A stretch of 64,000 bases of DNA from Amia ocellicauda (Eukaryota; Chordata; Actinopteri; Amiiformes; Amiidae), in assembly GCF_036373705.1 (NCBI RefSeq), contig NC_089851.1, forward strand, positions 60,435,850-60,499,849, written 5' to 3'. Of the stretch, positions 20,293 to 32,689 are shown one piece after another. The position numbers and the translations under genes are program-made. The notes beneath the pieces are model-generated. The model did no database searches and was not told where the DNA came from. It saw nothing but the letters and a program-made list of their open reading frames with translations. The stretch's first letter is position 1; every line of letters begins with the position of its first letter.

Positions 20293-21591
20293 CACGGACC
20301 ACTGTCAATCAGGTGCTTTCCTTGCCGTCCATCCATCCATCCATCTATCTATCTATCTATCTATGACTCTCGATATCCAACTCTCTTACTTGCTATCGCT
20401 CCCCCAATGGTCAGTAGCATAGTAGCATAACAGCAGATCACGGACCACTGTCAATCAGATGCTTGCCTTGCTGTCCACCCATCCATCCGTCTATCTATCT
20501 ATCTATCTATGACTCTCGATATCTGACTCTCTTGCTTGCTATCGCTCCCCCAATGGTCAGTAGCATAGTAGCATAACAGCAGATCACGGACCACTGTCAA
20601 TCAGATGCTTGCCTTGCCGTCCATCCATCCATCTATCTATCGATCTATCTATCACTCTCGATATCTAACTCTCTTGCTTGCTATCGCTCCCCCAATGGTC
20701 AGTAGCATAGTAGCATAACAGCAGATCACGGACCACTGTCAATCAAATGCTTGCCTTGCTGTCCATCCATCCATCCATCTATCTATCTATCTATCTATGT
20801 ATCTATGTCTCTCGATATCTAACTATCTTGCTTGCTATCGCTCCCCCAATGGTCAGTAGCATAGTAGCATAACATCAGATCACGGACCACTGTCAATCAG
20901 ATGCTTGCCTTGCCGTCCATCCATCCATCTATCTGTCTATCTATCTATCTATCTATCTATCTATGACTCTCGATATCTAACTCTCTTGCTTGCTATCGCT
21001 CCCCCAATGGTCAGTAGCATAGTAGCATAACAGCAGATCACGGACCACTGTCAATCAGGTGCTTGCCTTGCCGTCCATCCATCCATCCATCTATCTATCT
21101 ATCTATCTATGACTCTCGATATCTAACTCTCTTGCTTGCTATCGCTCCCCCAATGGTCAGTAGCATAGTAGCATAACAGCAGATCACGGACCACTGTCAA
21201 TCAGATGCTTGCCTTGCCGTCCATTTATCCATCTATCTATCGATCTATCTATCACTCTCGATATCTAACTCTCTTGCTTGCTATCGCTCCCCCAATGGTC
21301 AGTAGCATAGTAGCATGACAGCAGATCACGGACCACTGTCAATCAGATGCTTGCCTTGCCGTCCATCCATCCATCCATCTATCTATCTATCTATCAATGA
21401 CTCTCGCTATCTAACTCTCTTGCTTTTATTGCTCCCCCAATGGTCAGTAGCATAGTAGCATAACAGCAGATCATGGACCACTGTCAATCAGGTGCTTGCC
21501 TTGCCGTCCATCCATCCATCCATCTATCTATCTATCTATCTATGACTCTCGATATCTAACTCTCTTGCTTGCTATCGCTCCCCCAATGGTC
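20293..21591. repeat. Satellite array, proximal edge (about 9 monomers)
   Basis: The array begins with CACGGACCACTGTCAATCAG. The monomer, in order, is CAGCAGATCACGGACC, ACTGTCAATCAGATGC, TTGCCTTGCCG, (TCCA)n, (TCTA)n, GACTCTCGATATCTAACTC, TCTTGCTTGCTATCGC, TCCCCCAATGGTCAG and TAGCATAGTAGCATAA. Measured periods here are 146, 142 and 154 bp, the differences lying in the microsatellite hinge. The first copies are the most diverged (TTTCCTTGCC, CTTACTTGC), as expected at an array edge where homogenisation is weak. Each monomer has a GATATC (EcoRV) site in most copies. Confidence 0.95.
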
Positions 21592-21692
21592 ACGTATGTT
21601 GCATTCAACGAAAAAGAAAATCGTGTGCTGGAAATGATTTCTGGCAACTGTGAAGGAACAGCACGACTGCAGCAACCACAAAACCTCTGTCT

Positions 21693-21766
21693 GTCTCTGT
21701 GGCGCAATCGGTCAGCGTGTTTGGCTGTTAACCGAAAGGATGGTGGTTCAAATCCACCCAGAGGCG
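21693..21766 (+). tRNA. tRNA-Asn (GTT)
   Basis: It has all the features of vertebrate tRNA-Asn. The acceptor stem GTCTCTG/CAGAGGC is fully paired with one G-T wobble. The anticodon stem-loop TTTGG-CTGTTAA-CCGAA carries GTT. The T arm GGTGG-TTCAAAT-CCACC is perfect, with B box GGTTCAAATCC. TTTT follows within 10 nt at about 21773, a pol III terminator. There is no intron. It is structurally competent and is the only one of the four Asn copies to keep GTT. Confidence 0.85.
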
Positions 21767-21930
21767 GCCCGCTTTTCCCCCCGCCCCTTGTTATTGTTTC
21801 TACTTCTGGCGGTCAGATTGCCAGACTGCGGCTACAGTAACCTTAAGCTGCTTGCTGCGGACGGCCATCTTGCAAAAATGTATTGAGCGTTTAGAAACTT
21901 CCTTTCCATTACCTAGGCCAACATAAACCA

Positions 21931-22004
21931 AGGCACTGCTGGGAGTCAAACCCAGGGTTTCCTGTTTACAAGACAGGTGCTTTGACCAACTAAGCCTCGG
22001 TGCC
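21931..22004 (-). tRNA. tRNA-Thr-like (TGT), diverged
   Basis: Minus-strand cloverleaf related to the Thr(AGT) gene nearby rather than to the usual vertebrate Thr(TGT) gene. The anticodon arm CCTGT-CTTGTAA-ACAGG is perfect and reads TGT. The acceptor stem GGCACCG/CAGTGCC has one C-A mismatch. The B box GGTTTGACTCC deviates at one or two positions. A TTTTT run lies about 50 nt downstream. It may be an AGT-to-TGT converted paralogue, with reduced function. Confidence 0.6.
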
Positions 22005-22051
22005 AGGACTCTCTGATTCCCCAGTGCCTACACTCAGGCGTAAGGAACAAA

Positions 22052-22082
22052 GCAAAACAAAACAAAACAAAACAAAACAAAA
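22052..22082. repeat. (CAAAA)n tract, block 1
   Basis: About six CAAAA units. The tract is longer in blocks 2-4, so it is a convenient length marker between copies. Confidence 0.9.
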
Positions 22083-22379
22083 TCTGGATGCAGGCTGCAA
22101 CAAAGGAAGCACACAGAGGTGAAAACGTAAGGTTGACGGGAACAACAAGCTCCCTGTTGCGACTGTCCAGGGGCGGCAATGGGAAGTGGACGTTGGCCGT
22201 TAGGTGCGCGTAGCGCGTGTCCTTTGGGTTCTGGTTCTTCTTTACAAACCGGCATCTGTCCAGTTGGCTTTCCGGTTCATTACGTCCTCTGATGGCTTTA
22301 CAATAAGCCTATCTTGCTAAAACTGATGGTCGACAAAGCGAAACCACAAGCTTCGCAAGGAGCACACAAAGCCCGCCTA

Positions 22380-22453
22380 AGGCACCGCTGGGATTTGAAC
22401 CCAGGACCTCCTGTTTACTAGACAGGCGCTTTAACCAACTAAGCCACGGCGCC
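22380..22453 (-). tRNA. tRNA-Thr (AGT)
   Basis: Minus-strand gene, 73 nt plus discriminator T, matching vertebrate tRNA-Thr(AGT) almost base for base. Acceptor GGCGCCG/CGGTGCC has only a C-G/G-T type pairing variation, A box TGGCTTAGTTGG, anticodon arm CCTGT-CTAGTAA-ACAGG, and a T arm with B box GGTTCAAATCC. No TTTT is seen in the first ~40 nt downstream, so termination may be inefficient. The gene is identical in all four blocks. Confidence 0.85.
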
Positions 22454-22476
22454 AAACCTGCCACTGTTGCTGCTGA

Positions 22477-25400
22477 TAGTAGCATAATAGCAGATCACGG
22501 ACCACTGTCAATCAGGTGCTTGCCTTGCCGTCCATCCATCCATCTATCTATCTATGACTCTCAATATCTAACTCTCTTGCTTGCTATCGCTCCCCCAATG
22601 GTCAGTAGCATAGTAGCATAACAGCAGATCACGGACCACTGTCAATCAGGTGCTTGCCTTGCCGTCCATCCATCCATCCATCTATCTATCTATCTATCTA
22701 TGACTCTCGATATCTAACTCTCTTGCTTGCTATCGCTCCCTCAATGGTCAGTAGCATAGTAGCATAACAGCAGATCACGGACCACTGTCAATCAGATGCA
22801 TGCCTTGCCGTCCATCCATCCATCCATCTATCTATCTATCTATCAATGACTCTCGATATCTAACTCTCTTGCTTGCTATTGCTCCCCCAATGGTCAGTAG
22901 CATAGTAGCATAACAGCAGATCACGGACCACTGTCAATCAGATGCTTGCCTTGCCGTCCATCTATCTATCTATCTATCTATCTATGACTCTTGATATCTA
23001 ACTCTCTTGCTTGCTATCGCTCCCCCAATGGTCAGTAGCATAGTAGCATAACAGCAGATCACGGACCACTGTCAATCAGATGCTTGCCTTGCCGTCCATC
23101 CATCCATCCATCTATCTATCTATCTATCTATGACTCTTGATATCTAACTCTCTTGCTTGCTATCGCTCCCCCAATGGTCAGTAGCATTGTAGCATAACAG
23201 CAGATCACGGACCACTGTCAATCAGATGCTTGCCTTGCCGTCCATCCATCCATCCATCTATCTATCTATCTATCTATGACTCTTGATATCTAACTCTCTT
23301 GCTTGCTATCGCTCCCCCAATGGTCAGTAGCATAGTAGCATAACAGCAGATCACGGACCACTGTCAATCAGGTGCTTGCCTTGCCGTCCATCCATCCATC
23401 TATCTATCTATCTATGACTCTTGATATCTAACTCTCTTGCTTGCTATCGCTCCCCCAATGGTCAGTAGCATTGTAGCATAACAGCAGATCACGGACCACT
23501 GTCAATCAGGTGCTTGCCTTGCCGTCCATCCATCCATCCATCTATCAATCTATGTATCGAAGTCTCTTGATATCTAACTCTCTTGCTTGCTATCGCTCCC
23601 CCAATGGTCAGTAGCATAGTAGCATAACAGCAGATCACGGACCACTGTCAATCAGATGCTTACCTTGCCGTCCATCCATCCATCTATCTATCTATCTATC
23701 TATGACTCTTGATATCTAACTCTCTTGCTTGCTATCGCTCCCCCAATGGTCTGTAGCATTGTAGCATAACAGCAGATCACGGACCACTGTCAATCAGATG
23801 CTTGCCTTGCCGTCCATCCATCCATCCATCTATCTATATCTCTTGATATCTAACTCTCTTGCTTGCTATCGCTCCCCCAATGGTCAGTAGCATAGTAGCA
23901 TAACAGCAGATCACGGACCACTGTCAATCAGATGCTTGCCTTGCCGTCCATCCATCCATCTATCTATCTATCTATCAATGACTCTCGATATCTAACTCTC
24001 TTGCTTGCTATCGCTCCCCCAATGGTCAGTAGCTTAGTAGCATAACAGCAGATCACGGACCACTGTCAATCAGATGCTTGCCTTGCCGTCCATCCATCTA
24101 TCTATCTATTTATCTATGACTCTTGATGTCTAACTCTCTTGCTTGCTATCGCTCCCCCAATGGTCAGTAGCATAGTAGCATAACAGCAGATCACGGACCA
24201 CTGTCAATCAGATGCTTGCCTTGCCGTCCATCCATCCATCCATGTATCTATGTCTCTTGATATCTAACTCTCTTGCTTGCTATCGCTCCCCCAATGGTCA
24301 GTAGCATAGTAGCATAACAGCAGATCACGGACCACTGTCAATCAGATGCTTGCCTTGCCGTCCATCCATCCATCTATCTATCTATCTATCTATGACTCTT
24401 GATATCTAACTCTCTTGCTTGCTATCGCTCCCCCAATGGTCAGTAGCATAGTAGCATAACAGCAGATCACGGACCACTGTCAATCAGGTGCTTGCCTTGC
24501 CGTCCATCCATCCATCTATCTATCTATCTATGACTCTTGATATCTAACTCTCTTGCTTGCTATCGCTCCCCCAATGGTCAGTAGCATTGTAGCATAACAG
24601 CAGATCACGGACCACTGTCAATCAGGTGCTTGCCTTGCCGTCCATCCATCCATCCATCTATCTATCTATCTATCTATGACTCTTGATATCTAACTCTCTT
24701 GCTTGCTATCGCTCCCCCAATGGTCAGTAGCATTGTAGCATAACAGCAGATCACGGACCACTGTCAATCAGATGCTTGCCTTGCCGTCCATCCATCCATC
24801 CATCTATCTATCTATCTATCAATGACTCTCGATATCTAACTCTCTTGCTTGCTATTGCTCCCCCAATGGTCAGTAGCATAGTAGCATAACAGCAGATCAC
24901 GGACCACTGTCAATCAGATGCTTGCCTTGCCGTCCATCCATCTATCTATCTATCTATCTATCTATGACTCTTGATATCTAACTCTCTTGCTTGCTATCGC
25001 TCCCCCAATGGTCTGTAGCATTGTAGCATAACAGCAGATCACGGACCACTGTCAATCAGATGCTTGCCTTGCCGTCCATCCATCCATCCATCTATCTATA
25101 TCTCTTGATATCTAACTCTCTTGCTTGCTATCGCTCCCCCAATGGTCAGTAGCATAGTAGCATAACAGCAGATCACGGACCACTGTCAATCAGATGCTTG
25201 CCTTGCCGTCCATCCATCCATCTATCTATCTATCTATCAATGACTCTCGATATCTAACTCTCTTGCTTGCTATCGCTCCCCCAATGGTCAGTAGCATAGT
25301 AGCATAACAGCAGATCACGGACCACTGTCAATCAGATGCTTGCCTTGCCGTCCATCCATCTATCTATCTATTTATCTATGACTCTTGATATCTAACTCTC

Positions 25401-26150
25401 TTGCTTGCTATCGCTCCCCCAATGGTCAGTAGCATAGTAGCATTACAGCAGATCACGGACCACTGTCAATCAGATGCTTGCCTTGCCGTCCATCCATCCA
25501 TCCATGTATCTATGTCTCTTGATATCTAACTCTCTTGCTTGCTATCGCTCCCCCAATGGTCAGTAGCATAGTAGCATAACAGCAGATCACGGACCACTGT
25601 CAATCAGATGCTTGCCTTGCCGTCCATCCATCCATCTATCTATCTATCTATCTATGACTCTTGATATCTAACTCTCTTGCTTGCTATCGCTCCCCCAATG
25701 GTCAGTAGCATAGTAGCATAACAGCAGATCACGGACCACTGTCAATCAGGTGCTTGCCTTGCCGTCCATCCATCCATCTATCTATCTATCTATGACTCTC
25801 GATATCTAACTCTCTTGCTTGCTATCGCTCCCCCAATGGTCAGTAGCATTGTAGCATAACAGCAGATCACGGACCACTGTCAATCAGGTGCTTGCCTTGC
25901 CGTCCATCCATCCATCTATCTATCTATCTAGCTAGCTATCTATCTATGACTCTCGATATCTAACTCTCTTGCTTGCTATCGCTCCCCCAATGGTCCGTAG
26001 CATTGTAGCATAACAGCAGATCACGGACCACTGTCAATCAGGTGCTTGCCTTGCCGTCCATCCATCCATCTATCTATCTATCTAGCTAGCTATCTATCTA
26101 TGACTCTCGATATCTAACTCTCTTGCTTGCTATCGCTCCCCCAATGGTCA
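22477..26150. repeat. Satellite segment between blocks 1 and 2 (about 26 monomers)
   Basis: Starts with a monomer carrying GACTCTCAATATC (loss of the usual GATATC context), then one with TCCCTCAATGG, then one with GATGCATGCC. This ordered trio follows every tRNA block. Later monomers show recurring variants (CATCTATCTATATCTC, GCTTACCTTGCC, TATTTATC). The last two monomers before block 2 have a CTAGCTAGCTATC hinge. Confidence 0.9.
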
Positions 26151-26250
26151 CGTATGTTGCATTCAACGACAAAGAAAATCGTGTGCTGGAAATGATTTCT
26201 GGCAACTGTGAAGGAACTGCACGACTGCAGCAACCACAACACCTCAGTCT

Positions 26251-26324
26251 GTCTTTGTGGTGCAATCGGTCAGTGTGTTTGGCTATTAACCAAAAGGATG
26301 GTGGTTCGAATCAACCCAGGGACG
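26251..26324 (+). pseudogene. tRNA-Asn-like, anticodon ATT
   Basis: The anticodon arm TTTGG-CTATTAA-CCAAA is perfectly paired but reads ATT instead of GTT. The compensating change in the stem (CCGAA to CCAAA) keeps pairing. The T stem has one mismatch (GGTGG against CAACC), and the B box is GGTTCGAATCA. The acceptor stem still pairs with wobbles. The TTTT terminator is kept. It is probably a degenerating copy, though transcription is possible. Confidence 0.65.
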
Positions 26325-26487
26325 GCCCACTTTTCCCCCGCCCCTTGTTATTGTTTCTACTTCTGGCGGTCAGCTTGCCAGATTGCGGCTACAGTAACCT
26401 TAAACTGCTTGCTGCGGACGGCCATCTTGCAAAAATGTATTGAGCGTTTAGAAACTTCCTTTCCATTGCCTATGCCAACGTAAACCA

Positions 26488-26561
26488 AAGCACTGCTGGG
26501 AGTAAAACCCATGGTTTCCTGTTTACAAGACAGGCGCTTTGACCAACTAAGACACGGTGCC
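26488..26561 (-). pseudogene. tRNA-Thr(TGT)-like, decayed
   Basis: It keeps CCTGT-CTTGTAA-ACAGG, but the B box is GGTTTTACTCC, the A box TGTCTTAGTTGG, and the acceptor ends in GCTT rather than GCCT with a C-A mismatch. These losses are shared with copies 3 and 4. Confidence 0.65.
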
Positions 26562-26936
26562 AGGACTCTCCCGTTCCCCAGTGCCTATACTCAGGCGTAA
26601 GGCACAAAACAAAACAAAACAAAACAAAACAAAACAAAATCTGGATGCAGGCTGCAACAAAGGAAGCACACAGAGGTGAAAACGTAAGGTTGACGGGAGT
26701 AACAAGCTCCCTGTTGCGACTGTCCAGGGGCGGCAATGGGAATTGGACGTTGGCCGTTAGGTGCGCGTAGCGCGTGTCCTTTGGGTTCTGGTTCTTCTTT
26801 ACAAACCGGCGTCTGTCCAGTTGGCTTTCCGGTTCATTACGTCCTCTGATGGCTTTACGATAAGCCTATCTTGCTAAAACTGATGGTTGACAAAGCGGAA
26901 GCACAAGCTTCGCAAGGAGCACACAAAGCCTGCCTA

Positions 26937-27010
26937 AGGCACCGCTGGGATTTGAACCCAGGACCTCCTGTTTACTAGACAGGCGCTTTAACCAACTAAG
27001 CCACGGCGCC
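26937..27010 (-). tRNA. tRNA-Thr (AGT), block 2
   Basis: Identical over all 74 positions to the block 1 gene, with A and B boxes intact, although the block around it has changed. The flank differs by a few bases (CCTGCCTAAGG rather than CCCGCCTAAGG). Confidence 0.85.
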
Positions 27011-27033
27011 AAACCTCCCACTGTTGCTGCTGA

Positions 27034-29721
27034 TAGTAGCATAATAGCAGATCACGGACCACTGTCAATCAGGTGCTTGCCTTGCCGTCCATCCATCCAT
27101 CTATCTATCTATGACTCTCAATATCTAACTCTCTTGCTTGCTATCGCTCCCCCAATGGTCAGTAGCATAGTAGCATAACAGCAGATCACGGACCACTGTC
27201 AATCAGGTGCTTGCCTTGCCGTCCATCCATCCATCCATCTATCTATCTATCTATCTATGACTCTCGATATCTAACTCTCTTGCTTGCTATCGCTCCCTCA
27301 ATGGTCAGTAGCATAGTAGCATAAAAGCAGATCACGGACCACTGTCAATCAGATGCATGCCTTGCCGTCCATCCATCCATCCATCTATCTATCTATCTAT
27401 CAATGACTCTCGATATCTAACTCTCTTGCTTGCTATTGCTCCCCCAATGGTCAGTAGCATAGTAGCATAACAGCAGATCACGGACCACTGTCAATCAGAT
27501 GCTTGCCTTGCCGTCCATCCATCCATCCATCTATCTATCTATCTATCTATGACTCTTGATATCTAACTCTCTTGCTTGCTATCGCTCCCCCAATGGTCAG
27601 TAGCATTGTAGCATAACAGCAGATCACGGACCACTGTCAATCAGATGCTTGCCTTGCCGTCCATCCATCCATCTATCTATCTATCTATCAATGACTCTCG
27701 ATATCTAACTCTCTTGCTTGCTATTGCTCCCCCAATGGTCAGTAGCATAGTAGCATAACAGCAGATCACGGACCACTGTCAATCAGATGCTTGCCTTGCC
27801 GTCCATCCATCTATCTATCTATCTATCTATGACTCCTGATATCTAACTCTCTTGCTTGCTATCGCTCCCCCAATGGTCAGTAGCATAGTAGCATAACAGC
27901 AGATCACGGACCACTGTCAATCAGATGCTTGCCTTGCCGTCCATCCATCCATCCATCTATCAATCTATGTATCTAAGTCTCTTGATATCTAACTCTCTTG
28001 CTTGCTATCGCTCCCCCAATGGTCAGTAGCATAGTAGCATAACAGCAGATCACGGACCACTGTCAATCAGATGCTTACCTTGCCGTCCATCCATCCATCT
28101 ATCTATCTATCTATCTATGACTCTTGATATCTAACTCTCTTGCTTGCTATCGCTCCCCCAATGGTCTGTAGCATTGTAGCATAACAGCAGATCACGGACC
28201 ACTGTCAATCAGATGCTTGCCTTGCCGTCCATCCATCCATCCATCTATCTATATCTCTTGATATCTAACTCTCTTGCTTGCTATCGCTCCCCCAATGGTC
28301 AGTAGCATAGTAGCATAACAGCAGATCACGGACCACTGTCAATCAGATGCTTGCCTTGCCGTCCATCCATCCATCTATCTATCTATCTATCAATGACTCT
28401 CGATATCTAACTCTCTTGCTTGCTATCGCTCCCCCAATGGTCAGTAGCATAGTAGCATAATAGCAGATCACGGACCACTGTCAATCAGATGCTTGCCTTG
28501 CCGTCCATCCATCTATCTATCTATTTATCTATGACTCTTGATATCTAACTCTCTTGCTTGCTATCGCTCCCCCAATGGTCAGTAGCATAGTAGCATAACA
28601 GCAGATCACGGACCACTGTCAATCAGATGCTTGCCTTGCTGTCCATCCATCCATCCATGTATCTATGTCTCTTGATATCTAACTCTCTTGCTTGCTATCG
28701 CTCCCCCAATGGTCAGTAGCATAGTAGCATAACAGCAGATCACGGACCACTGTCAATCAGATGCTTGCCTTGCCGTCCATCCATCCATCTATCTATCTAT
28801 CTATCTATGACTCTTGATATCTAACTCTCTTGCTTGCTATCGCTCCCCCAATGGTCAGTAGCATAGTAGCATAACAGCAGATCACGGACCACTGTCAATC
28901 AGGTGCTTGCCTTGCCGTCCATCCATCCATCTATCTATCTATCTATGACTCTCGATATCTAACTCTCTTGCTTGCTATCGCTCCCCCAATGGTCAGTAGC
29001 ATAGTAGCATAACAGCAGATCACGGACCACTGTCAATCAGATGCTTGCCTTGCCGTCCATCCATCCATCCATCTATCTATCTATGTATCTATGTCTCTTG
29101 ATATCTAACTCTCTTGCTTGCTATCGCTCCCCCAATGGTCAGTAGCATAGTAGCATAACAGAAGATCACGGACCACTGTCAATCAGATTCTTGCCTTGCC
29201 GTCCATCCATCCATCTATCTATCTATCTATCTATGACTCTTGATATCTAACTCTCTTGCTTGCTATCGCTCCCCCAATGGTCTGTAGCATTGTAGCATAA
29301 CAGCAGATCACGGACCACTGTCAATCAGATGCTTGCCTTTCCGTCCATCCATCCATCCATCTATCTATCTATCTATCAATGACTCTTGATATCTAACTCT
29401 CTTGCTTGCTATCGCTCCCCCAATGGTCAGTAGCATAGTAGCATAACAGCAGATCACGGACCACTGTCAATCAGATGCTTGCCTTGCCGTCCATCCATCT
29501 ATCTATCTATCTATCTATGACTCTTGATATCTAACTCTCTTGCTTGCTATCGCTCCCCCAATGGTCAGTAGCATAGTAGCATAACAGCAGATCACGGACC
29601 ACTGTCAATCAGGTGCTTGCCTTGCCGTCCATCCATCCATCTATCTATCTATCTTGCTAGCTATCTATCTATGACTCTCGATATCTAACTCTCTTGCTTG
29701 CTATCGCTCCCCCAATGGTCA
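27034..29721. repeat. Satellite segment between blocks 2 and 3 (about 19 monomers)
   Basis: Begins with the same CAATATC, TCCCTCAATGG, GATGCATGCC trio as after block 1, then a shortened version of the same monomer order. A monomer with CTATCTTGCTAGC precedes block 3. The segment is about 1 kb shorter than the previous one, in line with loss of about seven monomers. Confidence 0.9.
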
Positions 29722-29821
29722 CGTATGTTGCATTCAACGACAAAGAAAATCGTGTGCTGGAAATGATTTCTGGCAACTGTGAAGGAACTGCACGACTGCA
29801 GCAACCACAACACCTCAGTCT

Positions 29822-29895
29822 GTCTTTGTGTTGCAATCGGTCAGTGTGTTTGGCTATTAACCAAAAGGATGGTGGTTCGAATCAACCCAGGGACG
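29822..29895 (+). pseudogene. tRNA-Asn-like, anticodon ATT, block 3
   Basis: As in block 2, with one further change in the D-arm/A-box region (TGTTGCAATCGG), weakening the internal promoter. The T-loop TTCGAAT is kept. Confidence 0.65.
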
Positions 29896-30059
29896 GCCCA
29901 CTTTTCCCCCTGCCCCTTGTTATTGTTTCTACTTCTGGCGGTCAGCTTGCCAGATTGCGGCTACAGTAACCTTAAACTGCTTGCTGCGGACGGCCATCTT
30001 GCAAAAATGTATTGAGCGTTTAGAAACTTCCTTTCCATTGCCTATGCCAACGTAAACCA

Positions 30060-30133
30060 AAGCACTGCTGGGAGTAAAACCCATGGTTTCCTGTTTACAA
30101 GACAGGCGCTTTGACCAACTAAGACACGGTGCC
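30060..30133 (-). pseudogene. tRNA-Thr(TGT)-like, decayed, block 3
   Basis: Same defects as the block 2 copy. No private change was noticed. Confidence 0.65.
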
Positions 30134-30518
30134 AGGACTCTCCCGTTCCCCAGTGCCTATACTCAGGCGTAAGGCACAAAACAAAACAAAACAAAACAAA
30201 ACAAAACAAAACAAAACAAAATCTGGATGCAGGCTGCAACAAAGGAAGCACACAGAGGTGAAAACGTAAGGTTGACGGGAGTAACAAGGTCCCTGTTGCG
30301 ACTGTCCAGGGGCGGCAATGGGAATTGGACGTTGGCCGTTAGGTGCGCGTAGCGCGTGTCCTTTGGGTTCTGGTTCTTCTTTACAAACCGGCGTCTGTCC
30401 AGTTGGCTTTCCGGTTCATTACGTCCTCTGATGGCTTTACGATAAGCCTATCTTGCTAAAACTGATGGTTGACAAAGCGGAAGCACAAGCTTCGCAAGGA
30501 GCACACAAAGCCCGCCTA

Positions 30519-30592
30519 AGGCACCGCTGGGATTTGAACCCAGGACCTCCTGTTTACTAGACAGGCGCTTTAACCAACTAAGCCACGGCGCC
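30519..30592 (-). tRNA. tRNA-Thr (AGT), block 3
   Basis: Identical to the block 1 gene over the mature sequence, flanked by CCCGCCTAAGG as in block 1. Confidence 0.85.
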
Positions 30593-30615
30593 AAACCTGC
30601 CACTGTTGCTGCTGA

Positions 30616-32589
30616 TAGTAGCATAATAGCAGATCACGGACCACTGTCAATCAGGTGCTTGCCTTGCCGTCCATCCATCCATCTATCTATCTATGACTCT
30701 CAATATCTAACTCTCTTGCTTGCTATCGCTCCCCCAATGGTCAGTAGCATAGTAGCATAACAGCAGATCACGGACCACTGTCAATCAGGTGCTTGCCTTG
30801 CCGTCCATCCATCCATCCATCTATCTATCTATCTATCTATGACTCTCGATATCTAACTCTCTTGCTTGCTATCGCTCCCTCAATGGTCAGTAGCATAGTA
30901 GCATAACAGCAGATCACGGACCACTGTCAATCAGATGCATGCCTTGCCGTCCATCCATCCATCCATCTATCTATCTATCTATCAATGACTCTCGATATCT
31001 AACTCTCTTGCTTGCTATTGCTCCCCCAATGGTCAGTAGCATAGTAGCATAACAGCAGATCACGGACCACTGTCAATCAGATGCTTGCCTTGCCGTCCAT
31101 CCATCTATCTATCTATCTATCTATCTATGACTCTTGATATCTAACTCTCTTGCTTGCTATCGCTCCCCCAATGGTCAGTAGCATAGTAGCATAACAGCAG
31201 ATCACGGACCACTGTCAATCAGATGCTTGCCTTGCCGTCCATCCATCTATCTATCTATTTATCTATGACTCTTGATATCTAACTCTCTTGCTTGCTATCG
31301 CTCCCCCAATGGTCAGTAGCATAGTAGCATAACAGCAGATCACGGACCACTGTCAATCAGATGCTTGCCTTGCCGTCCATCCATCCATCCATGTATCTAT
31401 GTCTCTTGATATCTAACTCTCTTGCTTGCTATCGCTCCCCCAATGGTCAGTAGCATAGTAGCATAACAGCAGATCACGGACCACTGTCAATCAGATGCTT
31501 GCCTTGCCGTCCATCCATCCATCTATCTATCTATCTATCTATGACTCTTGATATCTAACTCTCTTGCTTGCTATCGCTCCCCCAATGGTCAGTAGCATAG
31601 TAGCATAACAGCAGATCACGGACCACTGTCAATCAGGTGCTTGCCTTGCCGTCCATCCATCCATCTATCTATCTATCTATGACTCTCGATATCTAACTCT
31701 CTTGCTTGCTATCGCTCCCCCAATGGTCAGTAGCATTGTAGCATAACAGCAGATCACGGACCACTGTCAATCAGGTGCTTGCCTTGCCGTCCATCCATCC
31801 ATCTATCTATCTATGACTCTCAATATCTAACTCTCTTGCTTGCTATCGCTCCCCCAATGGTCAGTAGCATAGTAGCATAACAGCAGATCACGGACCACTG
31901 TCAATCAGATGCTTGCCTTGCCGTCCATCCATCCTTCCATCTATCTATCTATGTATCTATGTCTCTTGATATCTAACTCTCTTGCTTGCTATCGCTCCCC
32001 CAATGGTCAGTAGCATAGTAGCATAACAGAAGATCACGGACCACTGTCAATCAGATTCTTGCCTTGCCGTCCATCCATCCATCTATCTATCTATCTATCT
32101 ATGACTCTTGATATCTAACTCTCTTGCTTGCTATCGCTCCCCCAATGGTCTGTAGCATTGTAGCATAACAGCAGATCACGGACCACTGTCAATCAGATGC
32201 TTGCCTTTCCGTCCATCCATCCATCCATCTATCTATCTATCTATCAATGACTCTTGATATCTAACTCTCTTGCTTGCTATCGCTCCCCCAATGGTCAGTA
32301 GCATAGTAGCATAACAGCAGATCACGGACCACTGTCAATCAGATGCTTGCCTTGCCGTCCATCCATCTATCTATCTATCTATCTATGACTCTTGATATCT
32401 AACTCTCTTGCTTGCTATCGCTCCCCCAATGGTCAGTAGCATAGTAGCATAACAGCAGATCACGGACCACTGTCAATCAGGTGCTTGCCTTGCCGTCCAT
32501 CCATCCATCTATCTATCTATCTAGCTAGCTATCTATCTATGACTCTCGATATCTAACTCTCTTGCTTGCTATCGCTCCCCCAATGGTCA
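30616..32589. repeat. Satellite segment between blocks 3 and 4 (about 14 monomers)
   Basis: The same leading trio of monomers, then a further shortened series ending in a CTAGCTAGCTATC monomer directly before block 4. A CCATCCTTCCATC variant at about 31928 is private to this segment. Confidence 0.9.
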
Positions 32590-32689
32590 CGTATGTTGCA
32601 TTCAACGACAAAGAAAATCGTGTGCTGGAAATGATTTCTGGCAACTGTGAAGGAACTGCACGACTGCAGCAACCACAACACCTCAGTCT

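Larger units (their letters stand above)
21592..22476. repeat. tRNA-cluster block, copy 1
   Basis: An ~885-bp block replaces the end of a monomer after CCCCCAATGGTCA and rejoins the satellite at TAGTAGCATAATAGCAG. In order it contains a tRNA-Asn gene (+), a tRNA-Thr(TGT)-like gene (-), a (CAAAA)n tract, an unassigned ~290-bp spacer with GTGCGCGTAGCGCGTG, and a tRNA-Thr(AGT) gene (-). This copy differs from the other three at many shared positions and is the least decayed, so it is probably closest to the ancestral insertion. Confidence 0.9.
26151..27033. repeat. tRNA-cluster block, copy 2
   Basis: Same order as copy 1, 883 bp. It shares derived changes with copies 3 and 4, including an Asn ATT anticodon, a decayed Thr(TGT)-like gene and TCCCGTTCCCC. 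Confidence 0.9.
29722..30615. repeat. tRNA-cluster block, copy 3
   Basis: 894 bp; the longest copy because its (CAAAA)n tract (about 30176-30221) has the most units. Otherwise it is nearly identical to copies 2 and 4. Confidence 0.9.
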
